Positions 1 to 4,088 of a stretch of 9,968 nucleotides of DNA are shown here, piece by piece. The stretch is from Schleiferiaceae bacterium (GTDB lineage Bacteria > Bacteroidota > Bacteroidia > Flavobacteriales > Schleiferiaceae), in the NCBI GenBank assembly GCA_030829675.1, contig JAURAE010000047.1, positions 1 to 9,968 of the forward strand, given 5' to 3'. A model generated the notes under the pieces. It saw only the letters and a program-made list of their open reading frames with translations. It was not told the origin of the DNA and did not search any database. A program made the position numbers and the translations under genes. Position 1 is the first letter of the stretch, and every line of letters begins with the position of its first letter.

Positions 1-278
1 GCCAAACCGAAAGCCCAAGGACAGTCGCAATCGTCCGGGTTGGCGCTACCGGCTCCTTCGTCTCCAACTGGCCCAAAGGTTACAGGAGTTCCGTTTTTGG
101 TCGTTGGCACTTCAATAGCATCAGCACAACTAAAATTAGGCAAAGGGCCTAAGACATCTTGACAAGCATAGGCATGATCAAGAGCGGTTCTCTTATAATT
201 CGTTTTTTGACAGGAGAACACGATGAACAGAAATATTGAGGATAGAGTAATCAGTTTGAAATTAGAAATCATCTTCAT
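1..278 (-). CDS. Partial lipoprotein, C-terminus outside the window
   Basis: This reading frame stays open from an ATG at 278 to the left edge of the window, so only the first 92 residues are visible. The N-terminus is a type II signal peptide: basic residues (MKMISNFK), a hydrophobic stretch, then a lipobox ending VFSC with Cys23 as the lipidated residue. It is therefore probably anchored to the inner or outer membrane facing the periplasm. The mature part has further cysteines at 39, 51, 84 and 86 (a CDCPW motif lies near the visible end), which suggests disulfides or metal binding. I do not recognise the family and assign no function. A second ATG at 272 is possible; the 278 start gives the longer basic head. 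No good Shine-Dalgarno sequence precedes it. A short inverted repeat, TTAGG-N3-CCTAA (288-300), lies in the leader. Confidence 0.75.
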   Translation of the reverse strand, partial: MKMISNFKLITLSSIFLFIVFSCQKTNYKRTALDHAYACQDVLGPLPNFSCADAIEVPTTKNGTPVTFGPVGDEGAGSANPDDCDCPWAFGL

Positions 279-372
279 ACTAAGGATTTAGGTTCCCTAA
301 GTTATTAAAACGTCTACCAGCAACATTATCATATAACCCGCACTATTTAGCGGTGTATGGGCTAAGAAAAAC

Positions 373-403
373 AAAAAGCCCGACGCATTGCGTCGGGCTT
401 TTT
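373..403. terminator. Strong intrinsic terminator hairpin
   Basis: A perfect 14-bp stem (373-386 pairs with 390-403) has a GC-rich core GCCCGACGC, a 3-base loop and A/T tracts on both sides, so it would work in either direction. It lies downstream of the minus-strand NTF2-like lipoprotein gene and directly next to the copy of the 55-bp repeat at 407-461. Confidence 0.9.
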
Positions 404-406
404 AAG

Positions 407-461
407 TTGCTCCCCCTATTATTCAAAGTTGCAGCACAACTAAATCTTTTAGTAAATTAAG
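407..461 (-). repeat. 55-bp direct repeat, copy 1
   Basis: This segment matches 1499-1553 at 49 of 55 positions with no gaps and in the same orientation. It lies between the end of the NTF2-like lipoprotein gene (530) and the terminator at 373-403. Its first bases, with the two before it (405-417, AGTTGCTCCCCCT), match 12 of 13 positions of the 3' acceptor end and flank of the tRNA-Asn gene at 2511-2523. The similarity to the tRNA does not continue further in. The function is unknown; it could be a recombination or attachment remnant or a conserved 3' UTR element. Confidence 0.75.
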
Positions 462-529
462 TTTTACTTACCATTCTGAATAGGGTCTGTGTTGGGCATA
501 ATTTTGTTTAAAACAAGGTGATGATCAAA

Positions 530-1039
530 TCATTCAGGCAATACAAAATCACCTTTTGTTTGATACCACACAGTGAGCTTTCCATTGACCATTTGATACC
601 ATTCAATGTAGGTGCCGTCTGTGCCAGTAAACTGTGCATTTACCCATTGTCCCTGTTGGTTTGTTACTGAAGAATCTAATGCACCTTTGGGATAAACAGA
701 AAAAGCATAATTGTTTTTCCATCCCCATTCTTGTTCATTGTCAAGGGTTTCTTGATATTCGGACTCAACTTTATCAACAAATTCCTGAGCAGAGTTAGCC
801 GTAAAGCCATCTTCAAAGACAAACATGCCTTGGTCTGCAATCATTTCTTTCATGGCATTGTAATCGCGAGCGGCCCATGCTTTATCAAGTTTTTTAAAAG
901 CATCTACAGTTTCTTGATCTCCGAGATAAACACTTTGACCTTCGTAGGGGCCAAAACCATTGGTCTGAGCGCTCTTATTTTCTGACTGAACACAGCTTGC
1001 TGCAACAAGCACGGGAAGTATAAAAAATAAATATTTCAT
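530..1039 (-). CDS. NTF2-like (SnoaL-type fold) lipoprotein
   Basis: The product is 169 residues and starts with a lipoprotein signal peptide, MKYLFFILPVLVAASC, with lipobox VAASC and Cys16 as the lipid anchor. After a short linker, residues about 40-165 look like a cystatin/NTF2-like alpha+beta domain. The stretch around DAFKKLDKAWAARDYNAMKE followed by a hydrophobic strand and FEDG is typical of 'nuclear transport factor 2 family' proteins, in which a long helix packs on a curved sheet. Such proteins can be small-molecule-binding or enzymatic; nothing here indicates a substrate. It is probably surface- or periplasm-facing. The gene is transcribed alone, with a possible promoter just upstream and a hairpin terminator about 125 bases downstream. 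The family call rests on sequence character, not on an alignment. Confidence 0.8.
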   Translation of the reverse strand: MKYLFFILPVLVAASCVQSENKSAQTNGFGPYEGQSVYLGDQETVDAFKKLDKAWAARDYNAMKEMIADQGMFVFEDGFTANSAQEFVDKVESEYQETLDNEQEWGWKNNYAFSVYPKGALDSSVTNQQGQWVNAQFTGTDGTYIEWYQMVNGKLTVWYQTKGDFVLPE

Positions 1040-1061
1040 TGGATTAATTATTGGCTACACC

Positions 1062-1069
1062 TAAAGATA
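1062..1069 (-). promoter_or_regulatory. Possible -7 promoter element of the NTF2-like lipoprotein gene
   Basis: On the minus strand the element reads TATCTTTA, seven of eight to the Bacteroidota consensus TAnnTTTG, and lies 22 bases before the ATG at 1039. Candidate TTG boxes upstream (near 1085 and 1092) are at non-ideal distances, so the call is tentative. Confidence 0.35.
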
Positions 1070-1173
1070 GCGTAATTTTTATTGCAAAACGCAATCATAA
1101 ATTGTCTAATTATCGATTTATTTAATCACGATCTTATAGAAGAGTAATGACTCTTTAAAAAACCCGTACAATA

Positions 1174-1395
1174 TTGAATCCAAAAGAAACTTCACCCTTG
1201 GACCAATCGCCTGAGGTCTCTGTCAAGAAACTGCTGTCGCAGATGCAATGGAAAATGGACCAAATTAGATCTTCGCCAAGAGCATTTTTAACCTATCAAG
1301 GCGCTTTAAATGAAGTTAAAACAAATCGCTCTCGCGCACCATACTGGACACTTGAAGAAGCACAAGCGGCAGCAGATGAAAGGAACAGGGAATAA
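1174..1395 (+). CDS. Small hypothetical protein, TTG start
   Basis: The reading frame encodes up to 73 residues, mainly charged and helix-forming, with no signal peptide, membrane segment or cysteine. I do not recognise it. The second half (SRAPYWTLEEAQAAADERNRE) reads like real protein, with balanced codons rather than shadow-frame composition. There is no in-frame ATG upstream without a stop, so translation begins at TTG 1174 or at an internal Met (ATG 1243 or 1255). No clear Shine-Dalgarno or -7 element is visible. A short hairpin, AAGAGT-N4-ACTCTT (1140-1155), precedes it, and an AT-rich inverted repeat and then a terminator follow. It is oriented opposite to the surrounding minus-strand genes. 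Confidence 0.5.
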   Translation: MNPKETSPLDQSPEVSVKKLLSQMQWKMDQIRSSPRAFLTYQGALNEVKTNRSRAPYWTLEEAQAAADERNRE

Positions 1396-1402
1396 AGCTA
1401 CA

Positions 1403-1439
1403 TATTATACGTGTAATATAAATTTATACACATATAATA
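1403..1439. repeat. AT-rich inverted repeat after the small ORF
   Basis: A 13-base arm (1403-1415) pairs with 1427-1439 at 12 of 13 positions across an 11-base loop. The left side is itself near-palindromic (ATATTA-N6-TAATAT, 1402-1419). It lies 8 bases past the stop of the small ORF. It may be an mRNA 3' hairpin or a protein-binding site; the low-complexity AT content lowers its significance. Confidence 0.45.
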
Positions 1440-1465
1440 ATTAGAATTTTCAAAATATTAGCCAT

Positions 1466-1500
1466 AAAAAAAAGAGAAACATTTCTGTTTCTCTTTTTTT
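1466..1500. terminator. Bidirectional intrinsic terminator
   Basis: The core stem GAGAAACA/TGTTTCTC (1474-1481 with 1486-1493) has a 4-base loop and is flanked by an A-tract on the left and a T-tract on the right, giving a U-run in both directions. It can end the small plus-strand ORF and the minus-strand CDGSH-DoxX operon. Its right edge abuts repeat copy 2. Confidence 0.85.
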
Positions 1501-1553
1501 GCTCCCCCTGTTATTCAAAGATGCAGCACAACTCAATCTATTTGTGAATTAAG
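1499..1553 (-). repeat. 55-bp direct repeat, copy 2
   Basis: This copy matches 407-461 at 49 of 55 positions, in the same orientation, again wedged between a minus-strand gene end and a hairpin terminator. The repeat covers the last six codons and stop of the DoxX gene, so the DoxX C-terminus (LNSQID) is encoded inside it. In copy 1 the matching frame has no stop at that point. It shares TTGCTCCCCCT with copy 1, which resembles the acceptor end of the nearby tRNA-Asn. Confidence 0.75.
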
Positions 1554-1934
1554 ACTTGATTTTTTAAAGAAACCTTTGTAGTCTTTAAAGTATTTTATCA
1601 TTAGATAAACATTTAATGAAATTGCGAACAGAGCTCCTGCGATTCCTGCTATATCTAAGAATAGATGAAATAAAAAGGCATTTAGTAATATTGGGAAGAC
1701 AACTATTATCCAAAAACTTGAGAGTTTATCAATTAGAAGGGAAACTCCTGAGACTATTTCGACAATAGCCACAACGTACATTATGTAGCCAGATTCAACT
1801 AAGGCGCCCATAAAATTTTGTGCTTCTTCTGGCATCGGTGGGAAGGGCATGAAGTTTAGCACTTTGTTTAAACCGAATGTTAGAAGTATTAGAGCAAGTA
1901 ATATTCTTACAATTTTTTCTGAATTAATTTTCAT
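1533..1934 (-). CDS. DoxX family membrane protein
   Basis: The product has 133 residues with four predicted membrane segments (about 8-28, 48-67, 72-92 and 95-113). It carries the signature of small bacterial DoxX proteins: FGLNKVLNFMPFPPMPEEA after the first helix, then FMGALVESGY, and the LLNAFLFHLFLD motif in the third helix. DoxX-family proteins are small inner-membrane proteins often linked to redox or thiol stress; the exact biochemical role of this subgroup is not settled. It follows the CDGSH gene with only 7 bases between stop and start, so both are probably on one transcript. Its last codons lie in the 55-bp repeat, so the tail may have been replaced by recombination. Confidence 0.9.
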   Translation of the reverse strand: MKINSEKIVRILLALILLTFGLNKVLNFMPFPPMPEEAQNFMGALVESGYIMYVVAIVEIVSGVSLLIDKLSSFWIIVVFPILLNAFLFHLFLDIAGIAGALFAISLNVYLMIKYFKDYKGFFKKSSLNSQID

Positions 1935-1941
1935 GACTCAC

Positions 1942-2052
1942 TTATTTGGATTGATTTGTTCTTGGATTAGTTTGTTTTAAATGAGATCCATCACAATAGC
2001 CGTTTGGATCTGACGTATTTCCACATCCACATTTTGGTTTTTCGTTATTCAT
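1942..2052 (-). CDS. Miniature CDGSH-type iron-sulfur protein (36 aa)
   Basis: This short gene encodes 36 residues beginning MNNEKPKCGCGNT. The CDGSH fingerprint is complete: Cys8-x-Cys10, then DPNGY, then Cys20-Asp-Gly-Ser-His24. In the mitoNEET/CDGSH family three Cys and one His ligate a redox-active [2Fe-2S] cluster, and single-domain bacterial versions are this small. It would be cytosolic, probably a dimer, and could act in electron or cluster transfer. It starts at ATG 2052, 22 bases after a perfect -7 element, and ends 7 bases before the DoxX start. It faces the HxlR-type regulator across a 108-base gap, so it is probably under its control. The physiological partner is unknown. Confidence 0.88.
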   Translation of the reverse strand: MNNEKPKCGCGNTSDPNGYCDGSHLKQTNPRTNQSK

Positions 2053-2073
2053 AATTTTTATTTTTTGACTCTT

Positions 2074-2081
2074 CAAATTTA
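2074..2081 (-). promoter_or_regulatory. -7 promoter element of the CDGSH-DoxX operon
   Basis: On the minus strand this reads TAAATTTG, a perfect match to the Bacteroidota TAnnTTTG box, 21 bases before the CDGSH ATG at 2052. A degenerate operator-like sequence, GTTAC-N5-GAAAC (2091-2105), lies just upstream where a repressor could interfere. Confidence 0.6.
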
Positions 2082-2107
2082 CTACCTTTGGTTACTTAAA
2101 GAAACAA

Positions 2108-2123
2108 GTTACCTTTTTGTAAC
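2108..2123. promoter_or_regulatory. Candidate HxlR operator 1 (GTTAC-N6-GTAAC)
   Basis: A perfect 5-bp inverted repeat with a 6-base spacer lies in the gap between hxlR and the CDGSH gene. It is repeated with the same geometry at 2136-2151. It overlaps the likely -33 box (TTTG, 2116-2119) of the regulator gene. HxlR-family dimers bind inverted repeats in such divergent gaps, so autoregulation and control of the opposite operon are inferred. Confidence 0.65.
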
Positions 2124-2145
2124 CAATAAAAAGTGGTTACGTTCA
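2116..2145 (+). promoter_or_regulatory. Probable promoter of the HxlR-type regulator gene
   Basis: A TTTG box at 2116-2119 is followed after 18 bases by TACGTTCA (2138-2145), a partial match to the Bacteroidota -7 element. The predicted transcript would begin about 10 bases before the ATG at 2161. Both boxes lie within the two palindromes. Confidence 0.45.
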
Positions 2146-2151
2146 TGTAAC
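2136..2151. promoter_or_regulatory. Candidate HxlR operator 2 (GTTAC-N6-GTAAC)
   Basis: This is the second exact GTTAC-N6-GTAAC palindrome, 28 bases from the first and ending 9 bases before the regulator start codon. The spacer sequences differ while the half-sites are identical, as expected for a true protein-binding motif. It covers the -7 region of the regulator promoter. Confidence 0.65.
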
Positions 2152-2160
2152 AATTGAACT

Positions 2161-2469
2161 ATGAAAAATGATAAATGTACCGTTCTGAATTTCACTGAGC
2201 GGTTAGGTGGAAAATGGAAATTACCCATCATTAATGCAATTAGAAAAAATGAAACATTACGTTTTGGTAAGATTCATCAAATCGTGGATGGAATTTCAAG
2301 GAAAGTTCTTACTGAACAACTTAAGGCACTCGAGTATGATGTGTTAATTATCAGGAGACAATACGAGGAGATTCCCCCAAGAGTGGAATACTCCCTTACT
2401 AATAAATCTCGAGGACTTTGCGAGGTCTTTCAGGCTATAGATAAGTGGTCTCGCATAGAAGACAAATAA
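2161..2469 (+). CDS. HxlR family winged-helix regulator
   Basis: The product has 102 residues, the usual length for a one-domain HxlR regulator. Landmarks are Cys6 followed by LGGKWKLPI (residues 15-23), RFGKIHQIVDGISRKVLTEQLKALE (34-58, the HTH with recognition helix) and the wing IPPRVEYSLT (71-80). HxlR proteins are dimeric DNA-binding repressors or activators that often sense reactive electrophiles or oxidants through a conserved N-terminal cysteine; in Bacillus subtilis YodB the sensing residue is also Cys6. Here Cys6 is present and Cys87 is a possible second thiol. The gene diverges from CDGSH-DoxX with twin palindromes between, so it probably controls that operon and itself. Activator or repressor mode cannot be told from the sequence. 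Confidence 0.93.
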   Translation: MKNDKCTVLNFTERLGGKWKLPIINAIRKNETLRFGKIHQIVDGISRKVLTEQLKALEYDVLIIRRQYEEIPPRVEYSLTNKSRGLCEVFQAIDKWSRIEDK

Positions 2470-2502
2470 AAAACCGTTACACTATAACAGTATAACGGTT
2501 TT
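2470..2502. terminator. Bidirectional terminator between hxlR gene and tRNA-Asn
   Basis: The stem AAAACCGTTA..ACT (2470-2483) pairs with 2489-2502 around a 5-base loop. The single irregular pair is a G-U wobble when transcribed from the minus strand and a mismatch from the plus strand, and the longer U-run (GGTTTTTTA) is also on the minus strand. It best fits the tRNA-Asn transcript, and it also closes the regulator gene whose stop codon it touches. Confidence 0.85.
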
Positions 2503-2515
2503 ATCATTTTAGTTG

Positions 2516-2589
2516 CTCCTCCTCTTGGGCTCGAACCAAGGACCCTCTGATTAACAGTCAGATGCTCTAACCAACTGAGCTAAGGAGGA
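2516..2589 (-). tRNA. tRNA-Asn (anticodon GTT)
   Basis: The 74-base cloverleaf folds completely. The acceptor stem is TCCTCCT/AGGAGGA with discriminator G. The D-arm is GCTC/GAGC with a 9-base loop, and the anticodon stem is TCTGA/TCAGA with loop CTGTTAA giving anticodon GTT. A 5-base variable loop and a T-arm CTTGG-TTCGAGC-CCAAG complete it. CCA is not encoded (the next bases are CAA), as is usual in Bacteroidota. It has its own promoter and terminator. Its 3' end is the border between the AT-rich accessory DNA and the higher-GC core DNA. Confidence 0.97.
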
Positions 2590-2610
2590 ATGTACCTTCG
2601 AAAAGGGCTG

Positions 2611-2641
2611 CAATAATACGAATAGACTGAAATTGGTGCAA
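2611..2641 (-). promoter_or_regulatory. Promoter of tRNA-Asn
   Basis: On the minus strand a TTG box (2639-2641) is followed after 20 bases by TATTATTG (2611-2618), one mismatch from TAnnTTTG. Transcription would start about 15 bases before the mature tRNA 5' end. It overlaps the upstream region of the divergent kinase promoter. Confidence 0.55.
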
Positions 2642-2651
2642 TAGCCAAGGG

Positions 2652-2659
2652 TATATTTG
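2652..2659 (+). promoter_or_regulatory. -7 promoter element of the kinase-S4 operon
   Basis: TATATTTG is a perfect match to the Bacteroidota TAnnTTTG element, 29 bases before the kinase ATG at 2689. No -33 box at canonical spacing is obvious (a TTG at 2633 is only 16 bases away). Confidence 0.6.
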
Positions 2660-2688
2660 CGGCAGATATTCCAAATACCCCTCAAAAC

Positions 2689-3603
2689 ATGAGTCTTTTA
2701 GTCGTTGGCACCGTTGCATTCGATGGATTAGAAACCCCCTTTGGCGTTCGGGAGCGCATCTTGGGCGGCTCCGCTACGTATATCGGCATGAGCGCTGGTT
2801 ACTTTGTCGAACGCATCAATTTGGTTTCGGTCGTGGGAGACGATTTCCCACAAGCCCACATTGACTTGCTGAATGCCCACAAGGTGCATACGGAAGGCCT
2901 CCAGGTGATTAAAGGGGAAAAGACCTTTTTCTGGAAGGGCAAGTACCATATGGACATGAATTCGCGGGACACCTTGGACACGCAACTCAATGTTTTGGAG
3001 CATTTTGACCCTATCATCCCTGAATCGTACAAGGATTGCGAATACTTGATGTTGGGCAATTTAGTGCCAGCGATCCAAATGCGTGTCTTGGAGCAGCTCA
3101 CCCACCGCCCTAAATTGGTCGTTTTGGACACCATGAATTTGTGGATGGACGTGGCGCTGGAAGACCTCAAAAAGGTGCTCAAAAAAGTGGACGTACTCAC
3201 GATTAACGACGAAGAGGCGCGCCAACTTTCGGGCGAGCACAACCTGGTGCAAGCAGCCAAAGCCATCCAGGCGATGGGACCCCAGACCTTGATTATAAAG
3301 AAAGGCGAACACGGAGCTTTACTTTTCGGCCCCGAGGGTCAGATTTTCTTTGCACCCGCCTTGCCTTTGGCCGAAGTATTTGACCCCACGGGTGCAGGCG
3401 ACACGTTTGCAGGGGGATTCATCGGCTATTTGGCCCAAACCAAAGACACCTCCTTTGACAACATGAAACGCGCCTTGATGTATGCCGCGACCATGGCGTC
3501 ATTCTGTGTAGAGAAGTTTGGCCCAGAGCGCTTGGAGCGCATAACCGACGCCGAATTGGCGGAGCGCCGCGCCCAGTTCACTCAGCTCATCCACGTTCAC
3601 TGA
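2689..3603 (+). CDS. PfkB/ribokinase family carbohydrate kinase
   Basis: The product has 304 residues, a normal length for the family, and probably phosphorylates a sugar or nucleoside with ATP in the cytosol. The N-terminal signature is present as LGGSATYIG (25-33), with the GG that contacts substrate. The C-terminal PfkB signature 2 is DPTGAGDTFAGGF (232-244), containing the anion hole and catalytic base Asp238. NDEEARQLSG (173-182) and LIIKKGEHGALLF (201-213) are also typical of the fold. The substrate is not deducible; the N-terminus MSLLVVGTVAFDGLETP resembles the broadly annotated 'sugar kinase' group rather than a classical ribokinase. It forms a likely operon with the S4-domain gene 4 bases downstream. 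Confidence 0.92.
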   Translation: MSLLVVGTVAFDGLETPFGVRERILGGSATYIGMSAGYFVERINLVSVVGDDFPQAHIDLLNAHKVHTEGLQVIKGEKTFFWKGKYHMDMNSRDTLDTQLNVLEHFDPIIPESYKDCEYLMLGNLVPAIQMRVLEQLTHRPKLVVLDTMNLWMDVALEDLKKVLKKVDVLTINDEEARQLSGEHNLVQAAKAIQAMGPQTLIIKKGEHGALLFGPEGQIFFAPALPLAEVFDPTGAGDTFAGGFIGYLAQTKDTSFDNMKRALMYAATMASFCVEKFGPERLERITDAELAERRAQFTQLIHVH

Positions 3604-3607
3604 GTCC

Positions 3608-3967
3608 ATGCGCGTCGACAGTTACTTGTGGGCGGTTCGACTCTATAAAACGCGGAGTGTGGCCGCGGATTCGCTGAAGCTGGGCCGAATTCTCATCGAG
3701 GACCAACCGATCAAGGCGAGCCGAACCCTCAAAAAGGGCGATGCTTTTGAAATACGGTATACAGGCTACGCACGACGTTTTGAAGTTTTGGACTTTCCTA
3801 AGAGTCGAGTTGGAGCGGGCCTTGTTGAAAACTTTCTTCTCGAAACCACAGCGAAGGAGGAGATGGAAAAGCGCGAACGAATTCTACTTTCACGGAAACA
3901 TCAGCGTAATCAAGGGTTAGGTCGTCCAACTAAGCGAGATCGCCGCGATTTGGACGGCTGGATTTGA
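3608..3967 (+). CDS. S4-domain RNA-binding protein, Hsp15-like
   Basis: The product has 119 residues. The S4 RNA-binding domain occupies about residues 1-65 (MRVDSYLWAVRLYKTRS, then LKLGRILIEDQPIKASRTLKKGD). The basic tail RKHQRNQGLGRPTKRDRRDLDGW matches the Hsp15 (HslR) pattern. In E. coli, Hsp15 binds 50S subunits that carry stalled peptidyl-tRNA and helps recycle them. By family this is probably a ribosome-associated quality-control factor, but a different RNA target is possible. The start at 3608 is 4 bases past the kinase stop, so the two genes are cotranscribed; no functional link to sugar phosphorylation is evident. Confidence 0.88.
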   Translation: MRVDSYLWAVRLYKTRSVAADSLKLGRILIEDQPIKASRTLKKGDAFEIRYTGYARRFEVLDFPKSRVGAGLVENFLLETTAKEEMEKRERILLSRKHQRNQGLGRPTKRDRRDLDGWI

Positions 3968-4003
3968 AGTCTAAATCCGGCCAGAATTCAGTTAATTACT
4001 CAG

Positions 4004-4022
4004 GTTTAACGCAGACTTAAAC
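4004..4022. repeat. Inverted repeat in the TonB-receptor leader region
   Basis: A perfect GTTTAA-N7-TTAAAC inverted repeat lies 66 bases before the receptor start codon, in the 121-base gap after the S4 gene. It could be an operator or a weak end-of-transcript hairpin for the kinase-S4 operon. No convincing TAnnTTTG promoter is seen in this gap. Confidence 0.35.
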
Positions 4023-4088
4023 TATCCGCGTGTGGTAGGCTGGGGGTTCTGTGTTTTCTTTGTGGTAATCATCCTAAACAATCGATTG

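Noticed and set aside
407..461. Copy 1 of the repeat as a degenerate tRNA gene
   Set aside because: Only the acceptor-end bases resemble tRNA; the segment that should be the T-arm does not pair and no anticodon arm can be drawn.
467..502. Eleven-codon minus-strand ORF after the NTF2-like lipoprotein gene
   Set aside because: It is too short, with no motif, no ribosome site and no neighbour evidence; it is most simply 3' untranslated sequence.
407..1553. The 55-bp repeats as integron attC sites bounding gene cassettes
   Set aside because: The GTT and AAC core triplets are in the wrong order on both strands for the RYYYAAC...GTTRRRY layout, and the core positions do not fit the consensus. The cargo genes also point in mixed directions, unlike a normal cassette array.
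4032..4088. GTG-initiated N-terminal extension of the TonB receptor
   Set aside because: The extra 19 residues would precede a complete signal peptide that begins at ATG 4089, and they contain a second hydrophobic stretch unlike a normal export signal.
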